DNA of 38,817 bases from Halodurantibacterium flavum (GCF_042681825.1 NZ_JBHUGH010000008.1:1-38817); one strand, 5' to 3'. Numbered from the stretch's first letter, positions 24,222-34,182 are shown. The notes: a model not told the origin generated them from the sequence alone. Numbers and translations are program-made.

Positions 24222-24731
24222 TCAGGACAGGGCGGGCCGATCCGGAAACGCCTTCGCCACAAGCACCGATACCGCGGTTTCCGCCAACATGACCAGTTCC
24301 GCACGCTCGCCCAGCGTGAAGTCGTGGGGCCGGTGATCCAGGAGGCACAGCGCGCCCAGCCGTATGCCTTCCAGATAGATGAGCGGCGCCCCGGCGTAAA
24401 AGCGGATGAACGGCGCGCCGGTCACAAGCGGGTTGCTCGCGAAGCGTGGATCTTCGCGGGCGTCGGTGACGACGAACACATCGTCCGCCAGAATTGTGTG
24501 GTTGCAAAAGGCCAGCGAACGGTCACACCCGGCATCTTCCATCCCGCTGCGGCCCAGGAACGCCTGCCATGAGGCGTCGAGCAGCGTGACCAGCGCGATC
24601 GGCACGTCAAAGTTGCGCCGCGCTTCCTCGCATATGGCATCGAGTTCGGAATCGCGGTCACGATTGAGCAGGTTCATCTCGAGCAATGCGCGGAGACGTT
24701 CTGTTTCTTCTGGACCCAGCGGGTAATCCAC
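24222..24731 (-). CDS. GAF-domain protein
   Basis: This 169-residue protein consists almost entirely of one GAF domain: LDAICEEARRNFDVPIALVTLLDASWQAF, DRSLAFCNHTIL, VTDAREDPRFASNPLVTG, IRFYAGAPL and IRLGALCLLDHRP. Stand-alone GAF proteins of this kind sense small ligands, light or redox through bound cofactors; no chromophore cysteine is evident. The start is GTG with AGGAG 7 bases before it. It sits between the glycan operon and the partner-switch cassette, so it may feed one of them a signal, but nothing in the sequence proves this. Confidence 0.8.
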   Translation of the reverse strand: MDYPLGPEETERLRALLEMNLLNRDRDSELDAICEEARRNFDVPIALVTLLDASWQAFLGRSGMEDAGCDRSLAFCNHTILADDVFVVTDAREDPRFASNPLVTGAPFIRFYAGAPLIYLEGIRLGALCLLDHRPHDFTLGERAELVMLAETAVSVLVAKAFPDRPALS

Positions 24732-24897
24732 TCGTTCACTCCTAAGGACGGAGACATCCCAGCCGTTACACGAAAGGGCAGACCCGGCAAGACAATTCGC
24801 GGTGTTATACGCTTCTGTCTTCCCTTAGGCTTAACGGTCTCTTATTCCTGAGGCGCAACCCTGAAGAGAGAGGAGTGCCGGCCTGAAACTCCCGCAG
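24732..24897. promoter_or_regulatory. Divergent intergenic region between GAF and PP2C genes
   Basis: This 166-bp stretch must hold promoters for both directions. There is AT-rich sequence near 24805-24850 (CGGTGTTATACGCTTCTG, TCTTATTCCTGAGG) but no clear consensus. GGAG at 24871 is too far (about 23 bases) from ATG 24898 for ideal initiation, so the true phosphatase start may be a nearby non-ATG codon. Confidence 0.3.
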
Positions 24898-26823
24898 ATG
24901 TCCATACGCGATACGCTCCTGGGGCTGACCGGATTTCTCGGTCTGGCGCTTACAGTCGTGGTCGCGCTGCAGATGGTGGCAAGCCTTGCCCAATGGCGCG
25001 AGGTCGATCACCTTGTCGCATCCAACCAGCTGCGCGAGCATCTGGCACAGGCCGCCGCGACTTTGGCGGAAGAGCGTAGCGCGACGGTGCTTGCGCTTCG
25101 GGGCCTTCCTGCGGCGGTGGGGGATACGGCCGGGCTGCGGGCGGCGACGGATCGCCACATCGCGCGGGTCGCGGCATCCTTTGAGGCTGACGCCGATCCG
25201 GCCCAAAGGGCGGAAGTCAACGCCGTTCTCGATGAACTCCGCCATCAGCGGGCTATCGTGGATGCCGCCGGCACCCCGCAGGACCGTGCGGCGGTGGCGC
25301 TTGCCTTCCACGACTTCGGGATCGCGGCCGTGAACCGGCTGAATGCAGCCCGGCTGGCCGTGCTGGTGCGCGAACAGCCGGCAGACCCGGTCACCGCCCT
25401 GGCCTTCAACCTGCGCAGCCAGACGAGCGCGATATTCGAATACCTCATCCGGTCGCGCACCTTGATCCCGCTTCTTTCCATAGGCGCGGTAGGCGAGGAA
25501 GAGCGTGAGGAAATCGAACGCAACGCCGTCCGCATCGACGCGGCGCTTGCCGTCCTGCGTGGAAACCCTGACCTTCTGGGCCGCGACTTTCCGGACCGTA
25601 TCCGCAGCTTCGAAAGCCGCTACTATACACTTTACCGCCCGGCCGAGGATGCGGTTCTCGCCGGGGGCGCCGGCACTGCCCCGGATGCGGCCGTCGCAGA
25701 GGCCGAGCTGCTGCTGGACGAATTGCGCGGACTTCTCTCGGCGCTCTTCGACATCTCGCGCGATCAGCTTTCGGACCTGCGTCGCGCCACGATCCGCAGC
25801 GTGCTCTTGTGGTCGGGCCTGTTCGTGGCCGGCGCGCTTACGGTTCTGGCCAGCACGCTTGTGGTTCAGCGCCGTATCGTCAAGCCGCTGGGCGACCTGC
25901 GCCGCGGGATGCTGGATCTGGCCGAGGGCCGGCTGGATACTCCGGTTCCCGTGGCGGCGCGCCAGGATGAGATGGGCGCGATGACGGACGCGCTCCGGGT
26001 TTTCAAGGCCAATGCGATCCGGCGGCGGCGCCTGCAGGACGAACGGCTGGCCCTGCATGAACGGTTGAAAGACGCGTATCGCCAGCTCAAGATCGACCTG
26101 GAGGCCGCCGCCGTCGTGCAGGCGACGCTTTTGCCGCCACCGGCGCGTCTGGGGGGCGTGGCATTCTACAGCTATTTCCGCCCGTCGCGCTATATCGCGG
26201 GCGACACCTTCGATGTGGTGCGTCGTCCGGACGGGCGGATCAGCTTTTTCGAGATCGACGTCGCGGGCCATGGCGCACCGGCCGCGCTGATCTCGGTTGC
26301 GTCGCATCACAGCATCACGCAGGCCGTGCTTCAGCGTCAGCCGGGCCAGAGTCTTGGCGATCTGGCGGCTTCGGTCAACAAGGACTGGCCCGAAAGCTTT
26401 CCCTATTTCACGATGATCCTGGGCGAGATCGACCCGGCCGCCGGAACGGGACGGCTGGTACAGGCCGGGCACCCCGCACCGCTATTGATCGGGCGCGGGG
26501 GCGATGTGCGCCAGCTTGGCGACGGTGGCTTGCCGGTGGGCATCATCCCGCACGCGACCTACGATGAGATCGCGTTCGATTTCGCGGCGGGCGACAGGCT
26601 GTTGCTCTATTCCGACGGTCTGATCGAAGCCGAAGATGCCGGCGGCCGCTTTTTCACCGAGGAACGTCTTGTCGAGATCGTAACGACTCATGCGACAAGC
26701 TCGACCGCGGCCCTGATCGAGGCCCTGGATTTGGCCTTGCGCAGTTGGAGAGGCTCGGGGAGCCTTGATGATGACGTGACAATCGTGATTCTGGAGGCAG
26801 AGACTGACCATGAACGTGCATGA
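24898..26823 (+). CDS. Membrane sensor with HAMP and PP2C-type (RsbU/SpoIIE) phosphatase
   Basis: The 641-residue protein has TM1 (about 7-29), a long helical periplasmic region including a nitrate/methyl-accepting-like bundle, TM2 (about 301-322), HAMP (about 325-380) and a coiled coil (RRRRLQDERLALHERLKD). A SpoIIE-type PP2C domain then runs from about 400 to 635. Metal-site residues are visible in YIAGDTFDVV (D436, D439), EIDVAGHGAPAALIS, LLLYSDGLIEAED and SLDDDVTIVIL. Such proteins dephosphorylate a STAS antagonist when a signal arrives outside the membrane. The STAS gene overlaps its 3' end, and a kinase gene follows, giving a complete partner-switching set. Confidence 0.88.
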   Translation: MSIRDTLLGLTGFLGLALTVVVALQMVASLAQWREVDHLVASNQLREHLAQAAATLAEERSATVLALRGLPAAVGDTAGLRAATDRHIARVAASFEADADPAQRAEVNAVLDELRHQRAIVDAAGTPQDRAAVALAFHDFGIAAVNRLNAARLAVLVREQPADPVTALAFNLRSQTSAIFEYLIRSRTLIPLLSIGAVGEEEREEIERNAVRIDAALAVLRGNPDLLGRDFPDRIRSFESRYYTLYRPAEDAVLAGGAGTAPDAAVAEAELLLDELRGLLSALFDISRDQLSDLRRATIRSVLLWSGLFVAGALTVLASTLVVQRRIVKPLGDLRRGMLDLAEGRLDTPVPVAARQDEMGAMTDALRVFKANAIRRRRLQDERLALHERLKDAYRQLKIDLEAAAVVQATLLPPPARLGGVAFYSYFRPSRYIAGDTFDVVRRPDGRISFFEIDVAGHGAPAALISVASHHSITQAVLQRQPGQSLGDLAASVNKDWPESFPYFTMILGEIDPAAGTGRLVQAGHPAPLLIGRGGDVRQLGDGGLPVGIIPHATYDEIAFDFAAGDRLLLYSDGLIEAEDAGGRFFTEERLVEIVTTHATSSTAALIEALDLALRSWRGSGSLDDDVTIVILEAETDHERA

Positions 26824-27148
26824 GCAAGAGCGGGGGAACGTTCTGGTCCTGTCCTTTGACGAAAAGCGGCTCGACGCGCACAAGGCGCCGCGCCTGCGCG
26901 AAGAGATCATCTCGCGGATCGAGCAGGGGCGGCACCTGATTGTCGTCGATCTTTCGGCGACCGAGTTCATGGACAGTTCCGGACTGGGCGCGCTGGTGTC
27001 CTGCCTCAAGCGCATCGGGCCGAAGGGCGGCATCGCCGTCGCCGGTCTTGGCAGTTCGGTCGCGCGGCTGTTTTTGCTGACGCGGATGGACCGGGTCTTT
27101 TCGCTGCACGGAACGGTCGACGAGGCAGTGGCCCGGCTGGAAGCCTGA
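26810..27148 (+). CDS. STAS-domain anti-sigma-factor antagonist
   Basis: The 112-residue single-domain protein has the SpoIIAA/RsbV signature TEFMDSSGLGALVS, with the phosphorylatable serine in D55-S-S-G58. It also has the C-terminal LTRMDRVFSLHGTVDEAV block. In partner switching it is phosphorylated by the RsbW-like kinase and reactivated by the PP2C phosphatase. Its ATG lies 14 bp inside the phosphatase gene, with GGAGG upstream, so the two are co-translated. No sigma factor is encoded nearby; the final target may be encoded elsewhere or may be an enzyme. Confidence 0.9.
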   Translation: MNVHEQERGNVLVLSFDEKRLDAHKAPRLREEIISRIEQGRHLIVVDLSATEFMDSSGLGALVSCLKRIGPKGGIAVAGLGSSVARLFLLTRMDRVFSLHGTVDEAVARLEA

Positions 27149-27151
27149 CCG

Positions 27152-27568
27152 GTGGGCGGGGTCGAACACCTCCGGATCGGCCCTGACCTTGCCGAGGTCG
27201 GCCCCGCCGCAGAACGGATCAGGGACCTGACGACGACCGCGATCGGCGTCGAAGGCGGCGAAGCCATGGAGCTCGCCTTTGTCGAGGCGGTCAACAACAT
27301 CATCCTGCACGGGCATCTTTCGCCGGGCGACCGGATCGGGATCGCCCTGCAGACCGATGACCGGGGCGCAGTCCTGACGCTGGAGGATCGCGGTCGTCCG
27401 ATCCCGCCCGTCGCGCTGCAAGAGGCGGATGAACCAGGCGACCCGCTGGCGGAATCCAGCCGTGGCCTGTGGCTGATCCGCGCGCTGATGCATGACATCG
27501 GTTACGAGTCCGCGGATGGACTCAACCGCCTGACGCTGACCCGCCGCGCGGATACGGACAGGCCCTGA
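27152..27568 (+). CDS. RsbW/SpoIIAB-like ATP-binding serine kinase (HATPase)
   Basis: The 138-residue HATPase_c protein shows the N-box ELAFVEAVNNIILHG, the LEDRGRPIPP G1-type box with its Asp, and SSRGLWLIRALMHDIGY as the G2-type region. These proteins bind and inhibit a sigma factor or other target and phosphorylate the STAS antagonist. The start is GTG, 3 bases after the STAS stop. It completes the phosphatase-antagonist-kinase cassette. The kinase activity is inferred from family and context. Confidence 0.85.
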   Translation: MGGVEHLRIGPDLAEVGPAAERIRDLTTTAIGVEGGEAMELAFVEAVNNIILHGHLSPGDRIGIALQTDDRGAVLTLEDRGRPIPPVALQEADEPGDPLAESSRGLWLIRALMHDIGYESADGLNRLTLTRRADTDRP

Positions 27569-27587
27569 GGCACCCGGCCGACGTAAT

Positions 27588-28325
27588 TCACGCCAGCGGC
27601 GCATCCCCTTCGGACGGTCGGATATCCGCGGCAATGATCGTCGCGATCAGCGGCCGGCCCGGATCGGCCCATGTGCCCGCCCAGGGCTCCTGCTCTGGTG
27701 CGACGGCCCACAGATTGACGAAGCTCCTCATCGGGCCGAGCGTCCAGATCCCGTCCGGCATGTCGGCGGGGCCAAAGCTGCCGACCACCCGCCCGTCGAT
27801 CCGAAAGACGGCCATGTCCGGGCTTACCGTCACCTCATACCGGTGAACGCCCGTCGCCGCGTCGAAACCAAGCGCGACCCGGACGGGATGTTGCCCGCTT
27901 CGTTCCAGGGTCACATGTTCGCCCGCCTTGTTCGTCATGTGGATGTTCAACCGCACGGATGTCGTATCCGCGCCGACGAATTCGAAATCGAACTCCACCC
28001 ATGGCTGGTTCTCCCAATCGGCTCTGTAGGTGAAAAGCCCGAAGACCGCGCCCGGCACCATCTGTGGCGCCTGCACCGTCCAGCCCCATGTGCCGGTGAT
28101 TGCGGCCCGCGCCGACTGAACTTCGCCCCCCAGAACCGCATAGCGCGACCCTGATGGCGCGGCCGTCAGGCTCAGCTCCACACTTCCCTGCCCGGTCAGG
28201 CGAACGTGATCGGCGGCCCAGTGCAGGATCGACGATTGCCCGGCGGGCCAGTCCGAAATCAGCCATCCGTCGGGCGGCAGGTCATCGCCGGCGCGATAGA
28301 GGTCAAGGGCGGGCGTGGGGGTCAT
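27588..28325 (-). CDS. GH16-family beta-glucanase-like protein
   Basis: The 245-residue jelly-roll protein has the glycoside hydrolase 16 active-site signature ExDxE as WVEFDFEFVG (E111, D113, E115). It is preceded by GAVFGLFTYRADWENQP and followed by NIHMTNKAGEH, typical of lichenase-type enzymes that cut beta-1,3-1,4-glucans. No signal peptide is visible at the N-terminus (MTPTPALDLYRAGDD), so export would need another route, or the protein acts inside. With a cellulose-synthase-like GT2 and OpgC nearby, a mixed-linkage or related beta-glucan is a reasonable substrate guess. It is convergent with the HATPase gene. Confidence 0.8.
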   Translation of the reverse strand: MTPTPALDLYRAGDDLPPDGWLISDWPAGQSSILHWAADHVRLTGQGSVELSLTAAPSGSRYAVLGGEVQSARAAITGTWGWTVQAPQMVPGAVFGLFTYRADWENQPWVEFDFEFVGADTTSVRLNIHMTNKAGEHVTLERSGQHPVRVALGFDAATGVHRYEVTVSPDMAVFRIDGRVVGSFGPADMPDGIWTLGPMRSFVNLWAVAPEQEPWAGTWADPGRPLIATIIAADIRPSEGDAPLA

Positions 28326-28354
28326 CCGGGCCTCGGCTGGGTTGCGGTAACCGG

Positions 28355-28795
28355 TTATCTAGGCGGCCACTCTGGTCCGAACAGCAGGAGCAGCGCAAAA
28401 ACACCCAGCGCGGGCACCGGCAGCGCAACGAGGCCTGAACAGAGCCTCTCGATGGATCTTGACCTTTCGCCATCCGTGGCCAGGCCGCCGGCAGGAGGTG
28501 AATACCGCCTGTTTCTGCGCAACCGGGTTGTCCAGCCCTTGCAGGTCGCAAGCCTACGGTCTTGAAGTAAGGGGGCCACCATCGCTAGGAAGGTCACCAG
28601 CAGGGCAAGCAGCGGATCTTCGCGCCAAAGCGTCTGCAGCCTGCCGATGACCGTCACCGTGATTTCCGACGACCACCGGAACAGGCGCGGCGTCAGCACC
28701 GGCTGGAACCAGACCGCTGGGCATATCAGCAAGAGCGAGAGGTTCAGACCGGCCAGCCACCAGCCCGCGCGCGGCGCCCGCAGGCTCAGCCCGCC
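28355..28795 (-). pseudogene. PqiA-like membrane protein remnant
   Basis: Just downstream of alr the minus strand reads AGWWLAGLNLSLLLICPAVWFQPVLTPRLF, then SSEITVTVIGRLQTLWREDPLLALLVTFLAMVAPLL. This fits the first half of paraquat-inducible protein A-type membrane proteins, often found next to dnaB-alr in Rhodobacteraceae. After about 28575 the similarity collapses into Arg-rich sequence before a short hydrophobic tail. There is no good start codon in frame before a TGA near alr's end. The gene appears damaged at the point where accessory DNA begins. The family assignment is by eye. Confidence 0.5.
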
Positions 28796-29835
28796 GCCCC
28801 GTCATAGCGCCGTTCATACCGGGCGCCGAGCGAGGTGAGCATCTCATAGCCGATCGTGCCTGCGGCCTCGGCCAGATCGTCCACAAACTGGTGCGGGCCA
28901 AGGATATCGAGCGCCGCGGGAACCTCGGGCAGATCGGTCACATCGACGGTGATCAGGTCCATCGAGACGCGCCCGGCAATGGGGCAGGGCACATCGCCCG
29001 CCCAAAGATGGACGCGGTTCCCCAGAACGCGGTGCAGCCCGTCGGCATAGCCGCCCGAAACCGTCGCGATGATGGACGGGCGCTGCGCGACCCAGCCGCA
29101 GCCATAGCCGACGCTTTCGCCTTCTTCGATCGGGCGGGACTGGACGACCGGCAGCGACAGGCGGACGACAGGGCGCGCGTCCTGAAACGGAAGGCCGCCG
29201 TAAAGGCCGATACCCGGGCGCGTGAGGTCGAAATGATAGTCGCGCCCCAACAGGATGCCCCCCGTGGCCGAGAGAGAGCGCGGCACACCCGTCCCGTCGG
29301 TGAGCGCTTTGAACTCCGCCAGTTGATGGGCGTTCAGCGGGTGATCGGGTTCATCCGCGCAGGCAAGATGGCTCATCAGCAGGACGGGACGGCGCGACAG
29401 GGCAATCTCGGCAACGGCCGCCCATTCGGCGCGTTCCATGCCCAGCCGGTTCATGCCGGTATCAAGCTGGATGCCGAAAGGCTGATCCGGCAGCGCCTCC
29501 AGATGCCGCGTCAGCTGATCGACCGAATTCAGCATCGGCGTCAGGTCATGTTCGGCGACAAGGGCGGTGTCGCCCTCCATATGGCCCGAAAAGACGCAGA
29601 TCTGCGGCCCGGGGCCAAGGGCCTTGCGCACCGCCGCGCCTTCCTCGGCCATCGCCACGAAAAACCGCCGGGCGCCGGCTTCGGCCAGGGCCCGGGCGAT
29701 GCGCCCTGCGCCAAGGCCGTAGCCGTTCGCCTTGACCACCGCCCCGGTCTGCGTTGCGCTGTCCGAGGCCGCATCGAGCGCGCGCCAGTTTGCCGCGAGC
29801 GCGGCGAGGTCGATATGAAGGGTTCCGCTTGCCAT
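28786..29835 (-). CDS. alr: Alanine racemase
   Basis: The 349-residue PLP enzyme supplies D-alanine for peptidoglycan. The PLP lysine is K35 in GAVVKANGYGLG and the catalytic tyrosine is Y244 in SVGYGCGW. GIQLDTGMNRLG and SMDLITVDVTDLP are further family blocks. ATG 29835 begins MASGTLHIDLAALAANWRAL, matching the usual start; an upstream ATG at 29871 would overlap the dnaB end and is less likely. It follows dnaB by 46 bp and is probably cotranscribed with it. Confidence 0.95.
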   Translation of the reverse strand: MASGTLHIDLAALAANWRALDAASDSATQTGAVVKANGYGLGAGRIARALAEAGARRFFVAMAEEGAAVRKALGPGPQICVFSGHMEGDTALVAEHDLTPMLNSVDQLTRHLEALPDQPFGIQLDTGMNRLGMERAEWAAVAEIALSRRPVLLMSHLACADEPDHPLNAHQLAEFKALTDGTGVPRSLSATGGILLGRDYHFDLTRPGIGLYGGLPFQDARPVVRLSLPVVQSRPIEEGESVGYGCGWVAQRPSIIATVSGGYADGLHRVLGNRVHLWAGDVPCPIAGRVSMDLITVDVTDLPEVPAALDILGPHQFVDDLAEAAGTIGYEMLTSLGARYERRYDGAAG

Positions 29836-29881
29836 GGGCGAAGGTGTTGACCGGCGGGCGGCGCCGGTCAAGCGGAAACGG

Positions 29882-31381
<1,500 letters not shown>

Positions 31382-31538
31382 ATCCGTCCCTTCGTGATCT
31401 GCCGGATCTGCCGCGGGTCTGGGCGCGCGGGGTCCTGTCCGGTTCGGGCCATTGTGACGGAAAGGGGGGGCGCTGGTCAATGCGGCGCTTGGGCGGCGCC
31501 CGGGGATGCGCGCGGACCCGCCGCCCCCGGGCTGCGGC

Positions 31539-32213
31539 TCAGGCGCGGGCGTCGCGCCAGGCCTGCGGGCCGGTCAGGAAGGCCTCTACCTCGGTCATGG
31601 TGCGGTCGTCGAAGGCGCCCGAGGCCTTGGCCTCGGCCAGAACGTCCCACCAGGTGCAGAGGTGATGCAGCTCGACCCCGTGGTTCCGCAGCGTCCCGAT
31701 GGTTTCGGGAAAGATGCCGTAGTAAAAGATTACCGCTGTATGGCCGCAGGTTGCCCCGGTTTCGCGGATCGCATCGACAAAGGAAAGTTTCGACCCGCCA
31801 TCGGTGGTCAGATCCTCGACCAGCAGCACGCGCTGGCCTTCGGTCATCGCGCCCTCGATCCGGGCGTTGCGGCCGTAGCCCTTGGGTTTTTTACGCACAT
31901 AGGTCATGGGCAGGCCCATGCGTTCTGCCACCAGCGCGGCAAAGGGGATGCCGGCGGTTTCGCCGCCTGCGACGTTGTCGAATGCCTCGAACCCCGCATC
32001 GCGCAGAACGGTGCAGGTCAGGAAGTCCATCAGCGTGGACCGGATGCGCGGGTAGGAGATAAGCTTGCGGCAGTCGATATAGACCGGCGAGGGCAGGCCC
32101 GAGGCGAAGATGAACGGTTCCTCGGCGTTGAAATGCACGGCCTTGATTTCCAGCAGCATCCGTGCGGTCAGCCGCGCCATCTCGGCCTTGTCGGGAAAGG
32201 TGGTGGGGATCAT
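31539..32213 (-). CDS. pyrE: Orotate phosphoribosyltransferase
   Basis: The 224-residue type I phosphoribosyltransferase converts orotate and PRPP to OMP in pyrimidine synthesis. The PRPP-binding loop is RVLLVEDLTTDGGSK, and ASGLPSPVYIDCRKLISYP and YVRKKPKGYGRNARIEG are conserved. It lies 10 bp downstream of pyrC, so the two form an operon for consecutive pathway steps. Confidence 0.95.
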   Translation of the reverse strand: MIPTTFPDKAEMARLTARMLLEIKAVHFNAEEPFIFASGLPSPVYIDCRKLISYPRIRSTLMDFLTCTVLRDAGFEAFDNVAGGETAGIPFAALVAERMGLPMTYVRKKPKGYGRNARIEGAMTEGQRVLLVEDLTTDGGSKLSFVDAIRETGATCGHTAVIFYYGIFPETIGTLRNHGVELHHLCTWWDVLAEAKASGAFDDRTMTEVEAFLTGPQAWRDARA

Positions 32214-32223
32214 CGGATGCCTC

Positions 32224-33261
32224 TCAGTTGCTCACATGCCAGTGCAGGGGGAAACCCGGGTCAAAGACCGTCACCGGGCCCGCGCCTGTCAGGATCTTCT
32301 CGGGGTAGGAAACAGGCGCCCCCTTGGTCAGGGTCAGCGTGGCCTCGTTTACCGGCAGGCGGTAGAAGGCCGGGCCGTGGAGCGAGGCGAACCCCTCCAG
32401 CCGGTCCAGCGCGCCCTCCTGTTCAAAGACTTCCGCGAGGATCGACATGGTATTCGTCGCGGTGAAACAGCCCGCGCAGCCGCAGGCATGTTCCTTGAGC
32501 GCGTCGATATGCGGCGCAGAATCCGTGCCGAGGAAGAACCGCGCCTCGCCGCTGGTTGCCGCTTCGCGCAGCGCAAGGCGATGGCTTTCGCGCTTTGCCA
32601 CCGGCAGGCAGTAGTAATGCGGCTTGATCCCGCCCACGAGGATGTGGTTGCGGTTGATGACGAGGTGATGTGTGGTGATCGTTGCCCCAAGATCGTCGCC
32701 CGCCGATCGCGCATAGGCGACGGCGTCGGACGTGGTGATATGTTCCATCACCACCCGCAGCCCCGGCGTTGCCCGGCGGACCGGGTCGAGCACGCGGTCG
32801 ATGAAGACCGCCTCCCGGTCAAAGATGTCGACGTCGCCATCCGTCACTTCGCCGTGCAGGCAGAGCGGCAGGCCGATCTCGGCCATCTTTTCCAGCACCG
32901 GGCGCACCTTGTCGAAATCGCGCACGCCGGAATGGGAATTGGTGGTCGCGCCGGCAGGGTAAAGCTTGACCGCCTTCACAAGACCCGATGCCGCGGCCGC
33001 TGCCACATCCGCCGGATCGGTATCCTCGGTCAGGTAAAGGGTCATCAGCGGTTCGAACTGAGCGCCTTCGGGCAGGGCCGCAAGGATGCGGTCGCGATAG
33101 GCGGCGGCCTGTTCACCCGTCACCACCGGCGGCACGAGGTTCGGCATGATGATCGCACGGGCGAAATGTCGGGTGGTTTCCGGCAGGATGCCCTGCAGCA
33201 TCGCCCCGTCGCGCAGATGCAGATGCCAGTCGTCCGGGCGGCGAATGGTGAGTTCAGTCAT
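32224..33261 (-). CDS. pyrC: Dihydroorotase
   Basis: The 345-residue class II (E. coli-type) dihydroorotase closes the pyrimidine ring. Zinc ligands appear in DDWHLHLRDG, and the carboxylated lysine in AVKLYPAGATTNSHSGV. Further ligands are in CLHGEVTD and VVMEHITT, and the catalytic Asp in FFLGTDSAPH. ATG 33261 (MTELTIRRPDDWHL) has GAGGGG before it and is preferred to an upstream frame start at 33291. Confidence 0.95.
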   Translation of the reverse strand: MTELTIRRPDDWHLHLRDGAMLQGILPETTRHFARAIIMPNLVPPVVTGEQAAAYRDRILAALPEGAQFEPLMTLYLTEDTDPADVAAAAASGLVKAVKLYPAGATTNSHSGVRDFDKVRPVLEKMAEIGLPLCLHGEVTDGDVDIFDREAVFIDRVLDPVRRATPGLRVVMEHITTSDAVAYARSAGDDLGATITTHHLVINRNHILVGGIKPHYYCLPVAKRESHRLALREAATSGEARFFLGTDSAPHIDALKEHACGCAGCFTATNTMSILAEVFEQEGALDRLEGFASLHGPAFYRLPVNEATLTLTKGAPVSYPEKILTGAGPVTVFDPGFPLHWHVSN

Positions 33262-33315
33262 GGTCCCCTCGCGTTTCGCGCCCCGTAACATGGATCGGGG
33301 CGCGAAGGCGAGGGT

Positions 33316-33945
33316 CTATTCGAGGTTCAGTGAGGCGTCGATCTGGATCACCTGCGCGCCGTCGGCCTGCGACGGAATGATGATCACCTGCGCGCTGCCG
33401 ATGCCGGGGCCGGAAAAGAGGATCTGCTGGCTCTCGATCATTTCCGGCGACGGGTCGACCTGCCAGCCGGTCTCGCGCAGGGCTTCGCGCCAGCGCTCGA
33501 TCAACCTCTCGGCATCCTCGTGGGTCGAAAACTGCAAAAGCCGCGTGGACGAACCGATCGCGCTGTTGATGACGACCTCGGTGTCCTCGGGCAGGTCGAT
33601 GGCGGGGGGCAACCAGTCGGCGACGTCATTGCCCGGCCGGTCGAGCCCGCCTTCGCTTGCCAGTCCCGGGTCCTGCGCTTCGGCGCTGAGGCCGTCATCC
33701 TGCGCCTCGGCGGGTGGAGCGTCGTCCGGTGCCGCCGGGGCTTCGGTTGCGGCGCCATCGGGCGGTAGCGGATAGCCTGTCGCGGGGTCCTGCTGCGCGG
33801 CCAGCGGCGTGGCAAGCGTCAGGCCAAGGGCCAATGTCGCGGTTATCACGGATGCAAGCTGGGCGTGCGGCCGCTGAAACCCGCATCGCGATTTCCTCCC
33901 GGCGTCGCCGGCAATCGGCAGCGTGTTCGGCAGTTCCTGCATCAT
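33316..33945 (-). CDS. Secreted protein of unknown function
   Basis: This protein of up to 209 residues has a long basic N-region and a signal-like helix (LASVITATLALGLTLATPLAA-QQ, about residues 30-50). An acidic Ala/Pro/Asp-rich linker (51-110) and a compact C-terminal domain (about 115-209) follow, with ERLIERWREALRETGWQVDPS and SAQVIIIPSQADGAQVIQID. I do not recognise the family. The start may lie downstream of the annotated ATG. It reads away from the urease operon and ends 54 bp before pyrC, so it could be cotranscribed with the pyrimidine genes. Confidence 0.65.
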   Translation of the reverse strand: MMQELPNTLPIAGDAGRKSRCGFQRPHAQLASVITATLALGLTLATPLAAQQDPATGYPLPPDGAATEAPAAPDDAPPAEAQDDGLSAEAQDPGLASEGGLDRPGNDVADWLPPAIDLPEDTEVVINSAIGSSTRLLQFSTHEDAERLIERWREALRETGWQVDPSPEMIESQQILFSGPGIGSAQVIIIPSQADGAQVIQIDASLNLE

Positions 33946-34182
33946 TCACCTCTTTCGTTCGGGGAAACCAGTTAGTGCGGGAGGGCGTCTCTGGCCAGAC
34001 CGGGCGGCGATTTCCTGCCGCAAGGCAGCGAGAATTTGCAACATGCACAATTAACCGGCAACCCGCCCAAAGCTTGGCTGCCGCCGCCTCCCATCATCCG
34101 GCGGACATGGCGCGGCCTTGCAGCCCGGCGCCGACCCTCTAATCTGGCGCGACAGGCCGTTGGGCCGACAGGGGGTGAGGCG
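33946..34182. promoter_or_regulatory. Divergent intergenic region upstream of the urease operon
   Basis: These 237 bp separate the minus-strand secreted-protein gene from ureD and should contain both promoters. An AT-richer patch (AATTTGCAACATGCACAATTAACC, 34031-34054) is the best candidate core. An NtrC- or sigma-54-type GG/GC pair was not found by eye. The strong GGGGGTGAGG ribosome-binding site for ureD lies at its right end. Confidence 0.35.

Noticed and set aside
24805..26472. 555-residue minus-strand frame opposite the PP2C gene
   Set aside because: Antisense shadow of a clear HAMP-PP2C protein; no family features.
31382..31480. Longer start of DnaB
   Set aside because: Upstream residues are Pro/Arg-rich and not DnaB-like; ATG 31381 has a good ribosome-binding site.
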